From Pseudomonas sp. P8_229 (GTDB lineage Bacteria; Pseudomonadota; Gammaproteobacteria; Pseudomonadales; Pseudomonadaceae), in assembly GCF_034008635.1 (NCBI RefSeq), contig NZ_CP125378.1, positions 1,044,001 through 1,108,000 of the forward strand: a stretch of DNA of 64,000 bases, in the 5' to 3' direction. Both the position numbers and the translations under genes were made by a program. This document shows positions 46,707-57,639 of the stretch, piece after piece. Under the pieces are notes generated by a model. The model was not told the origin of the DNA. It searched no databases and saw nothing but the letters and a program-made list of their open reading frames with translations. Every line of letters starts with the position of its first letter. Position 1 is the first letter of the stretch.

Positions 46707-46726
46707 CCACACCCCAGACGGTGTGG
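46707..46726 (-). promoter_or_regulatory. rpsA 5' leader hairpin
   Basis: CCACACC and GGTGTGG form a stem with a short loop about 40 bp before the rpsA start, next to GGAGATGGG on the minus strand. A second, GC-rich hairpin followed by CTTCTTTTAT (46743-46786) may end cmk transcription. Structured rpsA leaders mediate S1 autoregulation in E. coli; here this is inference. Confidence 0.4.
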
Positions 46727-46786
46727 GTTAGTTTCATATAAAAGAAGCGCTGCAGGACTATGACTGGTCCCCTGCGGCCTTCTTGG

Positions 46787-47476
46787 TCACCCGGCGATAT
46801 CGCGAATGGCGATCTCGCTCATGATGCGTTCAAGCACCTGATCGATGGACAACTCCGTGGAATCCAGCTGTATCGCATCAGCCGCCGGCTTGAGCGGGGC
46901 TACTGCGCGCTGGGTATCACGCTCGTCGCGTGCACGGATCTCATCTAGCAGACTCGACAGACTAACACCCTCGACTTTGCCCTTCAACTGCAAATATCGA
47001 CGGCGCGCCCTCTCCTCGGCACTGGCGGTCAGGAAAATCTTCAGCGGCGCATCAGGAAAAACCACCGTTCCCATGTCGCGACCGTCGGCTACAAGGCCCG
47101 GCGCTTCCTGAAAAGCACGCTGGCGCTGCAGCAGCGCCTCGCGCACGGCGGGCAATGCAGCCACTTGCGAGGCGCCGGAGCCGACGCTTTCGGTGCGGAT
47201 GACATCGCTGACTTCGTCGCCTTCCAGAATGATTCGCTGCAACTGACCTTCGGTCGCCGCAATGAACTGAACATCCAGATGAGCGGCGAGTTTCTTCAGC
47301 AGCTCTTCATTGGTCAGATCCACACCGTGGTTGTGCGCAGCAAATGCCAGCAAGCGGTACAACGCACCGGAATCCAGCAGGTTCCAGCCCAGACGCTTGG
47401 CCAGAATCCCGGCTACGGTGCCTTTGCCCGAGCCGCTTGGCCCATCAATGGTGATGACCGGTGCAATGTTTTTCAC
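46787..47476 (-). CDS. cmk: cytidylate kinase
   Basis: This 229-residue kinase has the P-loop [24 protein letters not shown] and [13 protein letters not shown], and phosphorylates CMP and dCMP. GTG 47476 overlaps the stop of tyrA-aroA (GTGA), so it is coupled to that gene; a longer frame reads through aroA and is rejected. Confidence 0.96.
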   Translation of the reverse strand: MKNIAPVITIDGPSGSGKGTVAGILAKRLGWNLLDSGALYRLLAFAAHNHGVDLTNEELLKKLAAHLDVQFIAATEGQLQRIILEGDEVSDVIRTESVGSGASQVAALPAVREALLQRQRAFQEAPGLVADGRDMGTVVFPDAPLKIFLTASAEERARRRYLQLKGKVEGVSLSSLLDEIRARDERDTQRAVAPLKPAADAIQLDSTELSIDQVLERIMSEIAIRDIAG

Positions 47477-49716
47477 GACTGAGCCTCTTGCGCCACACGA
47501 ATACCGACCTGCGCGCACAGCGCGAGGAAGTTCGGAAACGACGTCGCGACGTTGGCGCAATCATGGATGCGGATCGGTGCGGTGGCACGCAGGGAGGCCA
47601 CACTGAATGCCATCGCGATACGGTGATCGCCATGACCATGCACTTCGCCGCCGCCAATCTGGCCGCCGTCGATGATGATACCGTCCGGGGTTGGCTGGCA
47701 TTTCACGCCCAGCGCCAACAGACCGTCCGCCATCACCTGAATACGATCCGATTCCTTGACCCGCAACTCTTCGGCGCCAGTCAGTACGGTACGTCCTTCA
47801 GCACAGGCAGCAGCCACGAACAGCACCGGGAATTCGTCGATAGCCAGCGGAACCAGCTCTTCAGGAATCTCGATACCTTTGAGTTTAGCTGCTCGCACGC
47901 GCAGGTCAGCCACCGGCTCGCCGCCGACTTCACGCTGGTTTTCCAGAGTGATGTCAGCGCCCATCAGACGCAGGATGTCGATGACGCCGGTGCGGGTCGG
48001 GTTGATGCCGACGTGCTCGAGCACCAGTTCCGAACCTTCGGCGATCGAGGCCGCGACGAGGAAGAACGCCGACGACGAGATGTCGCCCGGCACTTCAATG
48101 TGAGTTGCGGTAAGTTTGCCGCCGGTTTCAACCGAAGCCGTAGCGCCTTCAACGCTGACCGGGTAGCCGAAGCCACGCAGCATGCGTTCGGTGTGGTCGC
48201 GAGTCGGAGCCGGCTCGGTCACGGTGGTCTTGCCTTCAGCGTACAGACCGGCGAGCAGCAGGCAGGATTTCACCTGCGCACTGGCCATCGGCATGGTGTA
48301 GGTCAGGCCCTCGAGCTTGTGGCCGCCGCGGATGGTCATCGGCGGACGACCTTCGGCAGCAGTTTCGATCACGGCGCCCATTTCGCGCAGTGGATTGGCC
48401 ACGCGGTTCATCGGACGCTTGGAGAGCGAGGCATCGCCAGTCAAAACGCTGTCGAAATTCTGTGCAGCCAGCAGGCCGGACAGCAGACGCATCGAGGTGC
48501 CGGAGTTGCCCAGATAGATCGGGCCCGGCGCAGGTTTCAGACCGTGCAGGCCGACACCGTGAATGGTCACGCGACCGTGGTGCGGACCTTCAATGACCAC
48601 GCCCATGTCACGGAACGCTTGCAAGGTCGCCAGAGCGTCTTCGCCCTCAAGGAAACCTTCGACTTCGGTCACGCCTTCGGCCAGTGAGCCGAGCATGATC
48701 GAGCGATGGGAAATCGATTTGTCACCTGGTACGCGAATCCGACCGGACAGGCGGCCACCAGGTTGAGCCAGGAAAATCAGATCGTTGGAATTCATAGCGT
48801 CCACATAGGCCCTGCGGGCCAGGATTTTACTGAAATGCTCGCGGGCAACCCGGGCGCGCGTGAAGACGCCCAACAATTGGTGCCCATCCCCTGCATCGAC
48901 CGCGTCGCGCAAGGCGTCGAGGTCGCTGCGAAATGTATCGAGTGTGCGCAGGACAGCCTCGCGATTGGCGAGGAAGATGTCGTGCCACATCACCGGGTCG
49001 CTTCCGGCGATTCTTGTGAAATCGCGGAAACCGCCCGCAGCGTAACGGAAGATCTCAAGGTTTTCATTGCGTTTGGCCAACGAGTCGACCAGACCGAAAG
49101 CCAGCAGGTGCGGCAAATGGCTGGTCGCAGCCAGCACTTCATCGTGACGCTCGACCTGCATGTGCTCGACGTCGGCGCCCAATTCGCGCCACAAGCGATC
49201 AACCACCGCCAGTGCGGCCGGGTCGGTTTGCTCGAGCGGCGTCAGAATCACCTTGTGCCGACGGAACAGCTCGGAGTTGGAAGCTTCCACCCCGCTCTGC
49301 TCGGAGCCGGCAATCGGATGGCCCGGGACGAAACGCGCCGGCATGCCGCCGAACGCTTCGGTCGCCACACGCACCACATTGCCCTTGGCGCTGCCGACAT
49401 CGGTCAGAATCGCCTGACCCAGATCAACGCTCGCCAAACGGGCCAGCACTTTCTCCATGGCCAGGATCGGCACCGCCAGTTGAATCACGTCGGCGCCCTG
49501 ACAGGCAGCGATCAGGTCGTCCTCACAACGATCCACCACACCCAACTCGACTGCCAGCTTGCGCGATTGCGGATCGAGATCGACCCCGACCACTTCGCGG
49601 CAGATACCGCTTTCACGCAAGCCTTTGGCAAACGAACCACCGATCAACCCCAGACCGACCACCACAAGGCGACCGATCATAGGTGCAGCAGATTGCAGAG
49701 CAGTGACATCACCCAC
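47473..49716 (-). CDS. tyrA-aroA: bifunctional prephenate dehydrogenase / EPSP synthase
   Basis: This 747-residue fusion is typical of Pseudomonas. Residues 1-~295 are a TyrA dehydrogenase ([28 protein letters not shown]). Residues ~310-747 are AroA ([51 protein letters not shown]). It serves tyrosine and shikimate pathways. The AroA part carries GDKS, SAQ-K, RDHTE and N-TR motifs of class II EPSP synthases. The start may be GTG 49716 (overlapping hisC by 8 bp) or ATG 49680. Confidence 0.95.
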   Translation of the reverse strand: MGDVTALQSAAPMIGRLVVVGLGLIGGSFAKGLRESGICREVVGVDLDPQSRKLAVELGVVDRCEDDLIAACQGADVIQLAVPILAMEKVLARLASVDLGQAILTDVGSAKGNVVRVATEAFGGMPARFVPGHPIAGSEQSGVEASNSELFRRHKVILTPLEQTDPAALAVVDRLWRELGADVEHMQVERHDEVLAATSHLPHLLAFGLVDSLAKRNENLEIFRYAAGGFRDFTRIAGSDPVMWHDIFLANREAVLRTLDTFRSDLDALRDAVDAGDGHQLLGVFTRARVAREHFSKILARRAYVDAMNSNDLIFLAQPGGRLSGRIRVPGDKSISHRSIMLGSLAEGVTEVEGFLEGEDALATLQAFRDMGVVIEGPHHGRVTIHGVGLHGLKPAPGPIYLGNSGTSMRLLSGLLAAQNFDSVLTGDASLSKRPMNRVANPLREMGAVIETAAEGRPPMTIRGGHKLEGLTYTMPMASAQVKSCLLLAGLYAEGKTTVTEPAPTRDHTERMLRGFGYPVSVEGATASVETGGKLTATHIEVPGDISSSAFFLVAASIAEGSELVLEHVGINPTRTGVIDILRLMGADITLENQREVGGEPVADLRVRAAKLKGIEIPEELVPLAIDEFPVLFVAAACAEGRTVLTGAEELRVKESDRIQVMADGLLALGVKCQPTPDGIIIDGGQIGGGEVHGHGDHRIAMAFSVASLRATAPIRIHDCANVATSFPNFLALCAQVGIRVAQEAQS

Positions 49717-50821
49717 GAGCCAGAACCTTACGCAGCGCTTCGAGGAAGCGGCTGTTTTCCGCCGGCAGACCGATGGTCACCCGCAAATGGTTCGGCATGC
49801 CGTAGTTGGCCACCGGACGCACGATCACGCCTTCGCGCAGCAGGCCCTGGAAAACCGGCGCAGCTACCTGACCGAGGTCGACGCAGATGAAGTTGCCTTT
49901 GGACTCGATCCAGCTCAGGCCCAGCTCGAGGAAACCGGCTTGCAGCTGCTGCATGCCCGATTCGTTGAGCTGACGGCTTTGCGCCAGATACTCTTCGTCC
50001 TTCAACGCCGCGCAGGCTGCCGCCAAAGCGAGACTGTTGACGTTGAATGGCTGACGAACGCGGTTCAGCACGTCAGCAACAACCGGAGTCGACAGACCAT
50101 AACCCACGCGCAACGCCGCCAGACCATAAGCCTTGGAGAAAGTGCGCGAAACCAGCAGGTTCGGATACGCCGCGAGGAAGTCCAGACCGTCCGGCAGGTC
50201 ACTGCCTTCGGCGTACTCGATGTACGCCTCATCCAGCACCACCAGCACGTGCTCCGGTACGTCCTGCAGGAACTCGTCCAGCGCTTCGGCGCCGAACCAG
50301 GTGCCGGTCGGGTTGTTCGGGTTGGCGATGAACACCACGCGGGTGTTGGCATCGATGGCCGCGAGCATTGCCGGCAGGTCATGCCCCCAATCTTTGGCCG
50401 GAACCACTTTGGCCTCAGCACCCACCGCCTGGGTCGCGATCGGGTAAACGGCGAACGCATGCTCGCTGAATACCGCGTTCAGGCCCGGCGCCAGATAGGC
50501 GCGCGCCACCAGCTCGAGAATGTCGTTGGAACCGTTACCCAGAGTCACCTGATTCAGCTCGACGCGGCACTGCTCGGCCAGCAGGGATTTCAGCGCGAAG
50601 CCGTTGCCGTCCGGATAGCGGGTCAGCTCGGTCAGCGCTTCGCGGATTGCCGCCAGCGCTTTCGGGCTGGCGCCCAGCGGATTTTCGTTGCTCGCCAGTT
50701 TGACGATTTTGGCCGGATCCAGGTCCAGCTCGCGCGCCAGCTCGTCCACAGGCTTGCCCGGAACGTACGGCGAAAGTTGTTGCACGCCCGGCTGTGCCAG
50801 AGCGAGGAAGTTGCCACTCAT
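49709..50821 (-). CDS. hisC: histidinol-phosphate aminotransferase (HisC2 type)
   Basis: This 370-residue fold-type I PLP enzyme shows LASNENPLGASPKAL, FIANPNNPTGTW and the PLP-Lys motif SRTFSKAYGLAALRVGY. In this pheA-tyrA setting it can also transaminate aromatic keto acids. It begins 13 bp after pheA. Confidence 0.94.
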   Translation of the reverse strand: MSGNFLALAQPGVQQLSPYVPGKPVDELARELDLDPAKIVKLASNENPLGASPKALAAIREALTELTRYPDGNGFALKSLLAEQCRVELNQVTLGNGSNDILELVARAYLAPGLNAVFSEHAFAVYPIATQAVGAEAKVVPAKDWGHDLPAMLAAIDANTRVVFIANPNNPTGTWFGAEALDEFLQDVPEHVLVVLDEAYIEYAEGSDLPDGLDFLAAYPNLLVSRTFSKAYGLAALRVGYGLSTPVVADVLNRVRQPFNVNSLALAAACAALKDEEYLAQSRQLNESGMQQLQAGFLELGLSWIESKGNFICVDLGQVAAPVFQGLLREGVIVRPVANYGMPNHLRVTIGLPAENSRFLEALRKVLARG

Positions 50822-50834
50822 TTGCTACCGCCCC

Positions 50835-51929
50835 TTAGAGAACTGCTTTCGGGTAGGAACCCAGCACTTTGAGTGCTACCGCTTCCTGACTGATCTTTTC
50901 CAGCACACTCTTGACCAATGGGTCGCGGTGGTGGCCGACGAAGTCAATGAAGAACACATACGTCCATTTGCCACTGCGCGACGGACGGGTTTCGATACGA
51001 GTCAGGTCGATGCCATTGTCGTGGAACGGCACCAGCAACTCGTGGAGCGCGCCAGGCTTGTTGCTCATCGAGACGATGATCGAGGTCTTGTCGTCGCCAG
51101 TCGGCGGCACTTCCTGGTTGCCGATCATCAGGAAGCGCGTCGAGTTGTCAGGACGGTCTTCGATCTTCTCGGCCAGACGCGTCAGGCCATACAAACCTGC
51201 GGCCATGTCGCCGGCAATCGCCGCCGAGTTCCACTCACCCTTGACCCGTTTCGCCGCTTCGGCGTTGCTGGACACCGCCACGCGCTCGACATTCGGATAA
51301 TGTGCATCCAGCCACTTGCGGCACTGGGCCAGCGACTGGGCGTGGGAATAGATACGACTGATGCTGTCGGTCTTGGTGTTTTCACCAACCAACAGGTGAT
51401 GGTGAATACGCAGCTCGACTTCGCCACAGATCACCATGTCGTGCTCGAGGAAACTGTCGAGGGTGTGATTGACCGCGCCTTCGGTGGAGTTCTCCACCGG
51501 CACCACGCCAAAATTCACCGCACCGGCTGCCACTTCACGGAAGACTTCGTCGATCGCCGCCATCGGCTTGCTGATCACCGCGTGACCGAAGTGCTTCATG
51601 GCCGCGGCCTGGGTGAAGGTGCCTTCAGGGCCGAGGTAAGCCACTTTAAGCGGCTGCTCCAGCGCCAGACACGAAGACATGATTTCGCGGAACAACCGCG
51701 CCATCTCTTCGTTACCCAGCGGCCCCTGATTACGCTCCATCACGCGCTTGAGCACCTGAGCTTCGCGCTCGGGACGATAGAACACCGGCACTTCGCCTTC
51801 GGCCAGCGAGGCCATCTTTACTCGCGCGACTTCCTGGGCGCAACGCGCACGCTCACTGATTAGCTCGAGGACTTTGGTGTCCAGAGCGTCGATGCGAACG
51901 CGCAGTGCCTTGAGTTCTTGCTCGGACAT
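50835..51929 (-). CDS. pheA: chorismate mutase / prephenate dehydratase (P-protein)
   Basis: This 364-residue protein joins an AroQ chorismate mutase (residues 1-~90), a prephenate dehydratase (VAYLGPEGTFTQAA, then NSTRFLMIG with the catalytic TRF) and an ACT regulatory domain (GALHELLVPFHDNGIDLTRI, ETRPSR) that usually binds phenylalanine. Its ATG overlaps the serC stop (TGATG). Confidence 0.96.
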   Translation of the reverse strand: MSEQELKALRVRIDALDTKVLELISERARCAQEVARVKMASLAEGEVPVFYRPEREAQVLKRVMERNQGPLGNEEMARLFREIMSSCLALEQPLKVAYLGPEGTFTQAAAMKHFGHAVISKPMAAIDEVFREVAAGAVNFGVVPVENSTEGAVNHTLDSFLEHDMVICGEVELRIHHHLLVGENTKTDSISRIYSHAQSLAQCRKWLDAHYPNVERVAVSSNAEAAKRVKGEWNSAAIAGDMAAGLYGLTRLAEKIEDRPDNSTRFLMIGNQEVPPTGDDKTSIIVSMSNKPGALHELLVPFHDNGIDLTRIETRPSRSGKWTYVFFIDFVGHHRDPLVKSVLEKISQEAVALKVLGSYPKAVL

Positions 51930-53014
51930 CAGCCGTGTTCCTTCTCGAATTCAGCCATGTACGCCACCAGCGCGTTGACGGCGTTGATGTCGACGGCGTT
52001 GTAGATGGAGGCGCGCATACCGCCCACGGAGCGGTGGCCCTTGAGGTTGAGCAGACCGCGCGCGTCGGCACCGGCCAGGAACGGCTTGTCCAGACGATCG
52101 TCAGCCAGACGGAACGGCACGTTCATCCACGAGCGATCCGACTTGTTGATCGGGTTGCTGTAGAGGCCGCTGGCGTCGATGAAGCCGTACAGCGTGCGCT
52201 GCTTGGCGTCATTGAGTTTGGCGATCGCTTCGACGCCACCCTGCTCTTTCAGCCACTGGAAGACCAGACCGGACAGGTACCAGGCCAGGGTCGGCGGGGT
52301 GTTGTACATCGAGCCGTTATCGGCCGCGACTTTGTAGTCGAGCATGGTCGGGCACAGCGCACGCGCCTTGCCCAGCAGGTCTTCGCGGATGATGTTGACG
52401 ACGATGCCGCTCGGGCCGATGTTCTTCTGCGCGCCGGCGTAGATCATGCCGAAACGCGAGATATCGACCGGACGCGAGAGAATGTCCGAGGACATGTCGG
52501 CCACCAGCGGCACATCACCGGTTTCCGGGATCCACTGGAATTCCAGACCGCCGATGGTTTCGTTTGGCGCGTAGTGAACATAAGCGGCGTCTTTCGACAG
52601 GTTCCACTCGTTCTGGCCCGGGATGGCGAAATAATCGTAAGGCTTGGCGGTAGCGGCGACGTTGACGCGGCCGTAACGCGAGGCTTCTTCAATGGCTTTC
52701 TGCGACCAGATACCGGTGTCGATGTAATCGGCAGAACCGTTTTCCGGCAGCAGGTTCAGTGGAATCTGCGCAAATTGCTGGCTGGCGCCACCTTGCAGAA
52801 ACAGCACTTTATAGTTCGACGGGATATTCAGCAGGTCACGCAGATCCTGCTCGGCCTGGGTGGCAATGGACACGAACTCATCGCTGCGATGGCTCATTTC
52901 CATGACCGACAAACCTTTGCCGTGCCAATCAAGGAGTTCACCTTGAGCACGTTGCAGGACAGCTTCAGGAAGCGCCGCAGGACCGGCGCAGAAGTTATAG
53001 GCTCGCTTGCTCAC
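51929..53014 (-). CDS. serC: phosphoserine aminotransferase
   Basis: This 361-residue PLP enzyme begins [19 protein letters not shown] and carries the PLP-Lys motif [12 protein letters not shown] and the C-terminal [12 protein letters not shown]. It makes phosphoserine and also serves pyridoxal phosphate synthesis. GTG 53014 is preferred to TTG 53020 since the first residues then match the family. Confidence 0.96.
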   Translation of the reverse strand: MSKRAYNFCAGPAALPEAVLQRAQGELLDWHGKGLSVMEMSHRSDEFVSIATQAEQDLRDLLNIPSNYKVLFLQGGASQQFAQIPLNLLPENGSADYIDTGIWSQKAIEEASRYGRVNVAATAKPYDYFAIPGQNEWNLSKDAAYVHYAPNETIGGLEFQWIPETGDVPLVADMSSDILSRPVDISRFGMIYAGAQKNIGPSGIVVNIIREDLLGKARALCPTMLDYKVAADNGSMYNTPPTLAWYLSGLVFQWLKEQGGVEAIAKLNDAKQRTLYGFIDASGLYSNPINKSDRSWMNVPFRLADDRLDKPFLAGADARGLLNLKGHRSVGGMRASIYNAVDINAVNALVAYMAEFEKEHG

Positions 53015-53095
53015 ATCCAATCTCGCTCTGATTTGATATCACGCATTAAATCGCATTAATCGTCGACACCGGAACGGCACTGAAGCGCATCCCCC

Positions 53096-53183
53096 TGCAG
53101 GAGTGAGCCTGCTCGCGATTGCATCACTGCGGTGTTTCAGATGCACCGCGGCGCCTGCATCGCGAGCAGGCTCACTCCTACAA
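53096..53183. repeat. REPIN between gyrA and serC
   Basis: Family A palindromes (53097-53118 and 53158-53182) face each other across about 40 bp, 80 bp before serC and downstream of the gyrA terminator. Confidence 0.9.
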
Positions 53184-53218
53184 GAGATCTCCGATGTTTC
53201 ATACCGGACAAATAACAA

Positions 53219-53242
53219 GGGGGCGAATTTTCATCCGCCCCC
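53219..53242 (-). terminator. intrinsic terminator of gyrA
   Basis: GGGGGCG and CGCCCCC pair around a ten-base loop and are followed on the minus strand by TTGTTATTTG. It starts 12 bp after the gyrA stop. Confidence 0.72.
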
Positions 53243-53254
53243 TCGCTTATCCGC

Positions 53255-56029
53255 TTATTCCTGCGGCTCTTCGTCAGCTGCGGCGTCGAGTTGCTGGTCT
53301 TCGGCAGCATCGTCGTTCACGACAGAGCCTTCGAATTCCTCACCCTCTTCACCTTCAAACTCTTCACCTTCGACTTCCGAAGGCTCCTGAACCCGCTCCA
53401 GACCGACCAGGGTTTCATCCTTGGCCAGCTTGATCAGGGTCACGCCCTGCGTGTTACGACCCAGGCTCGACACTTCGTCGACACGGGTACGCACCAGGGT
53501 GCCCTGATCGGAGATCAGCATGATTTCTTCGCCGTCCTGCACCTGAACCGCACCGACCAGACGGCCGTTACGCTCGTTGCTGACCATGGCGATAACGCCC
53601 TGACCGCCACGCTTGTATTCAGGGAACTCGGTGATGGCTGTACGCTTGCCATAACCGCGCTCGGAAGCGGTGAGGATCTCGCTGCCTTCTTCCGGGATCA
53701 GCATGGAGATCAGCTTCTGCCCTTCCGGCAGACGCATGCCACGCACACCGCGAGCGGTACGACCCATGGCACGAACTTCAGATTCCTTGAAGCGCGTCAC
53801 TTTACCGCCATCGGAGAACAGCATGATTTCCTGCTCGCCATCAGTGATGGCTGCGGAAATCAGGATGTCACCTTCGTCCAGCTCCAGCGCGATCAGACCG
53901 ACGCTGCGCTGACGACTGAAGGCCACCAGAGGAGTCTTCTTCACGGTACCGTTAGCGGTCGACATGAAGATGAACGGAGCCTTCTTGCGGTCAGCAGCCT
54001 TGATACGCGCACGACGCTCTTCGTCGGTCTCGTTGCTGTTTTCGATTTCTTCTACGTCAGTCTCGGCACCTTCAGCCTCTTCTTCGTCAGCCTGACGCTT
54101 CATGGCTTCGAGATCGACCGGCAGCATCGTGGTGATGTATTCGCCTTCGCTCAACGGCAACAGGTTGACCAACGGACGGCCACGGGCAGCACGGGATGCT
54201 TCCGGAATTTCGTAGGTCTTGAGCCAGTAAACCTTGCCCTTGCTGGAGAACAGCAGCAGCGTGGTGTGGCTGTTGGCAACCAGCAGGTGAGCGATGTAGT
54301 CCTCATCCTTGACGCCGGTCGCCGACTTGCCCTTGCCGCCACGACGCTGAGCCTGGTACGCAGCCAGCGGCTGGGTCTTGGCGTAGCCACCGTGGGAAAT
54401 GGTCACGACGCGCTCTTCTTCCGGGATCATGTCACCCAGGGTCAGGTCGAGACGCGCATCGAGAATTTCGGTGCGACGCACGTCGCCGTATTCGGCACGG
54501 ATCACTTCCAGTTCTTCGCGGATCACTTCCATCAGACGCACAGCGCTGTTGAGGATGCGGATCAGCTCGCCGATCTGGTTGAGGATCTCTTGATACTCGG
54601 CCAGCAGCTTCTCGTGTTCCAGACCGGTCAGACGGTGCAGACGCAGTTCCAGAATGGCTTGCGCCTGCTCTGGCGACAGGAAGTACTTGCCTTCGCGCAG
54701 ACCGTATTGCGGATCGAGGTTTTCCGGACGGCACGAATCGGCACCGGCACGTTCCACCATCGCCACCACGGCCGAGGATTCCCACGGCGTGCTGACCAGC
54801 GCTTCTTTTGCTTCCGACGGGGTCGGCGAAGCCTTGATCAGGGCGATGACCGGGTCGATGTTCGACAGGGCAACGGCCTGGCCTTCGAGAATGTGACCAC
54901 GCTCACGAGCCTTGCGCAGTTCGAACACGGTACGGCGGGTAACCACTTCGCGACGGTGACGGACGAAGGCTTCCAGCAGATCCTTGAGGTTAAGGATGCG
55001 TGGACGACCGTCGATCAGCGCCACGATGTTGATGCCGAATACCGATTGCAGCTGGGTCTGGGCGTAGAGGTTGTTGAGGATCACCTCAGGCACTTCACCG
55101 CGACGCAGTTCGATCACGACGCGCATACCGTCCTTGTCGGACTCGTCGCGCAGTTCAGTGATGCCTTCGAGCTTCTTCTCTTTTACCAGCTCGGCGATCT
55201 TCTCGATCAGACGCGCCTTGTTCAGTTGGTAAGGCAGCTCGGTGATGACGATCTGCTGACGGCCACCGACTTTGTCGATGTCTTCGATGATCGAGCGGGC
55301 ACGCATGTAAATGCGCCCGCGACCGGTGCGGTAGGCTTCGATGATGCCGGCACGACCGTTGATGATCGCGGCAGTCGGGAAGTCCGGACCGGGGATGTAT
55401 TGCATCAGCTCATCGACGGTCAGCTCAGGGTTGTCGATGAGGGCCAGGCAACCGTCGATGACTTCACCGAGGTTGTGCGGCGGAATGTTGGTCGCCATGC
55501 CCACGGCGATACCACTGGAACCGTTGACCAGCAGGTTGGGGATACGGGTCGGCATGACCGCCGGGATCATTTCGGTGCCGTCGTAGTTCGGCACCCAATC
55601 CACGGTTTCTTTGTGCAGGTCAGCCAGCAGCTCGTGCGCCAGCTTGGTCATGCGCACTTCGGTGTATCGCATGGCCGCAGCGTTGTCGCCGTCGACCGAA
55701 CCGAAGTTGCCCTGACCGTCGACCAGCAGGTAGCGCAGGGAGAAAGGCTGAGCCATACGAACGATGGTGTCGTACACCGCAGTATCACCGTGCGGGTGAT
55801 ACTTACCGATCACGTCGCCGACAACACGGGCAGATTTCTTGTACGGCTTGTTGAAGTCGTTGCCCAGCTCGCTCATCGCGAACAGTACGCGACGGTGCAC
55901 GGGCTTGAGGCCATCGCGCGCATCCGGCAGTGCACGGCCGACGATTACGCTCATTGCGTAGTCGAGGTAGGACTGTTTCAGCTCGTCTTCGATATTGACC
56001 GGGAGGATTTCTTTGGCCAGTTCGCCCAT
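53255..56029 (-). CDS. gyrA: DNA gyrase subunit A
   Basis: This 924-residue protein has the topoisomerase breakage-reunion domain with catalytic Tyr122 ([11 protein letters not shown]), then six GyrA blades including the GyrA-box [13 protein letters not shown], and an acidic C-terminal tail. The quinolone-determining region reads GDTAVYD with Thr83 and Asp87, the wild-type residues of P. aeruginosa. With GyrB it supercoils DNA. A structured leader precedes it. Confidence 0.98.
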   Translation of the reverse strand: MGELAKEILPVNIEDELKQSYLDYAMSVIVGRALPDARDGLKPVHRRVLFAMSELGNDFNKPYKKSARVVGDVIGKYHPHGDTAVYDTIVRMAQPFSLRYLLVDGQGNFGSVDGDNAAAMRYTEVRMTKLAHELLADLHKETVDWVPNYDGTEMIPAVMPTRIPNLLVNGSSGIAVGMATNIPPHNLGEVIDGCLALIDNPELTVDELMQYIPGPDFPTAAIINGRAGIIEAYRTGRGRIYMRARSIIEDIDKVGGRQQIVITELPYQLNKARLIEKIAELVKEKKLEGITELRDESDKDGMRVVIELRRGEVPEVILNNLYAQTQLQSVFGINIVALIDGRPRILNLKDLLEAFVRHRREVVTRRTVFELRKARERGHILEGQAVALSNIDPVIALIKASPTPSEAKEALVSTPWESSAVVAMVERAGADSCRPENLDPQYGLREGKYFLSPEQAQAILELRLHRLTGLEHEKLLAEYQEILNQIGELIRILNSAVRLMEVIREELEVIRAEYGDVRRTEILDARLDLTLGDMIPEEERVVTISHGGYAKTQPLAAYQAQRRGGKGKSATGVKDEDYIAHLLVANSHTTLLLFSSKGKVYWLKTYEIPEASRAARGRPLVNLLPLSEGEYITTMLPVDLEAMKRQADEEEAEGAETDVEEIENSNETDEERRARIKAADRKKAPFIFMSTANGTVKKTPLVAFSRQRSVGLIALELDEGDILISAAITDGEQEIMLFSDGGKVTRFKESEVRAMGRTARGVRGMRLPEGQKLISMLIPEEGSEILTASERGYGKRTAITEFPEYKRGGQGVIAMVSNERNGRLVGAVQVQDGEEIMLISDQGTLVRTRVDEVSSLGRNTQGVTLIKLAKDETLVGLERVQEPSEVEGEEFEGEEGEEFEGSVVNDDAAEDQQLDAAADEEPQE

Positions 56030-56058
56030 GAGAAGCCTGATTCCTTTTTCTGGTGAAA

Positions 56059-56184
56059 CTTCGTCATGTCCATATGGGATGAACGAAGCTCGTCGGGGCA
56101 GGCTGAGTGCCGTGCGCCGACTTACGACAAATCAACTGGTTGAACCGTGGATTTGCGCAGTAAAGACAGCTCCGTGAAGCTGCC
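56059..56184 (-). ncRNA. gyrA 5' leader RNA (Pseudomonas gyrA motif candidate)
   Basis: Two hairpins lie in the 5' leader on the minus strand: GGCAGCT/AGCTGTC (56184-56165) and CTTCGTTCAT/ATGACGAAG (56088-56059) around the palindrome CCATATGG. Pseudomonads have a described conserved RNA structure in gyrA leaders, and this position fits it. I cannot run the covariance model. Confidence 0.5.
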
Positions 56185-56354
56185 TCGGAAAACGCCGGAT
56201 GTTATCACAAGAGCCGCCACGCACCTATCCCCCAGATGCGCATGGAGCATAGTTAGTTGACCGATGACAGGCGTAAAGGGGACGAGAGAGGCTCAGAGCC
56301 GCTGCGAATGCAGAATCGGGGGTTAATTTACCGATGTTTATTGACTTTTAGGGA

Positions 56355-56433
56355 CCCTTCGCGAGCAAGCTCGCTCCCACAATGTTCTGTGGCGGTCACA
56401 AAACCTGTGGGAGCGAGCCTGCTCGCGAAGGGG
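56355..56433. repeat. REPIN between mtnA and gyrA
   Basis: Two family B-like palindromes (GCGAGCAAGCTCGCTCCCAC and GTGGGAGCGAGCCTGCTCGC) face outward. The gap 56030-56454 holds this element and the gyrA leader/promoter; no gene is seen. Confidence 0.85.
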
Positions 56434-56454
56434 GCGACGCAGGATTCAAGCCCG

Positions 56455-57531
56455 TCAATGCAGGCGCTTACGGCACATCAACTGGGCCATTTTCGCCGTA
56501 TCCGGACGCTCGACGATGCCCTTCTCCGTCACGATCGCATCGATCAGATCCGCCGGGGTCACGTCAAACACCGGGTTGAATGCCTCGACATCCGCGCCGA
56601 CCCGCTTGCCACCCACTTCCAGCAGCTCGGCACCGTCACGCTCCTCGATCGGGATCTCGTCGCCACTGGCCAGGTTCATGTCGATGGTCGAGCTCGGCGC
56701 CACCACCATGAACCGCACGCCGTGGTGCATGGCGTTGACTGCCAGTTGATAGGTGCCGATCTTGTTCGCCACGTCGCCATTGGCGGTGATGCGGTCAGCG
56801 CCGACGATCACCCAGGTCACGCCCTTGGTTTTCATGATGTGCGCGGCGGCGGAGTCGGCATTGAGCGTTACCGGAATGCCTTCGTTCGCCAGTTCCCACG
56901 CAGTCAGACGCGAGCCCTGCAGCCACGGCCGGGTTTCGTCGGCATAGACCCGCTCGACCATGCCTTCAAGGTAAGCCGCGCGAATCACCCCCAGCGCCGT
57001 ACCGAAACCGCCAGTGGCCAGCGCGCCAGTGTTGCAGTGGGTCAGGATCGCCTGGGCATTGCCCTGATGCTTGCGGATCAGATCGACACCAAGCTGGGCC
57101 ATGGTCAGGTTGGCTTCGCGGTCGCTTTCATGAATGGCGATGGCCTCGGCTTCCAGCGCCGCCAACGGATCGGCGTTGCCCTTCAGTCGATCCAGTCGGT
57201 CGCGCATACGATTCAGTGCCCAGAACAGGTTGACCGCGGTCGGGCGGGAATCCGCCAGCAGCGCGAAATCCTCTTCCAGCGCCGCGTACCAGTCCCCGCC
57301 TTGCGCCACGCGGGCTCGGGCCGCCAGCACCATGCCATAGGCCGCACTGATGCCGATGGCCGGCGCGCCTCGCACCACCATCGAACGAATCGCCTCAGCC
57401 ACGCCGGCAGCGCTGGTGTAGGCAATCCAGGTTTCCTCGAACGGCAAAATACGCTGATCCAGCAGGTGGAGCGCGCCATCTCGCCAATCGATGGCCTTTA
57501 CTTTCTCCGCAGCCAACAGTCGATCGCGCAT
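56455..57531 (-). CDS. mtnA: S-methyl-5-thioribose-1-phosphate isomerase
   Basis: This 358-residue protein has [32 protein letters not shown] (catalytic Cys), [19 protein letters not shown] (catalytic Asp) and FNPVFDVTP, all marks of MtnA in methionine salvage. It is divergent from mtaD, another salvage gene. Confidence 0.95.
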   Translation of the reverse strand: MRDRLLAAEKVKAIDWRDGALHLLDQRILPFEETWIAYTSAAGVAEAIRSMVVRGAPAIGISAAYGMVLAARARVAQGGDWYAALEEDFALLADSRPTAVNLFWALNRMRDRLDRLKGNADPLAALEAEAIAIHESDREANLTMAQLGVDLIRKHQGNAQAILTHCNTGALATGGFGTALGVIRAAYLEGMVERVYADETRPWLQGSRLTAWELANEGIPVTLNADSAAAHIMKTKGVTWVIVGADRITANGDVANKIGTYQLAVNAMHHGVRFMVVAPSSTIDMNLASGDEIPIEERDGAELLEVGGKRVGADVEAFNPVFDVTPADLIDAIVTEKGIVERPDTAKMAQLMCRKRLH

Positions 57532-57564
57532 CCCTCACCCCGCACTCATGAACAAAAGCCGCCG

Positions 57565-57602
57565 ATTATAGCGATCCCCCCGCGAAGACGCTCGGGTATA
57601 CT
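57565..57602. promoter_or_regulatory. overlapping divergent promoters of mtnA and mtaD
   Basis: A perfect TATAAT (57570-57565, minus) lies 34 bp before mtnA, and TATACT (57597-57602, plus) lies 38 bp before mtaD. The two -10 sites are only 26 bp apart. -35 matches are weak. Confidence 0.5.
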
Positions 57603-57639
57603 TCGCCATCCTTTACAAAAGCACTGGAACCGACCCTCG

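Noticed and set aside
53291..56056. 921-codon plus-strand open frame opposite gyrA
   Set aside because: It lies fully within gyrA, is His/Phe/Asp-rich and has no recognisable motif.
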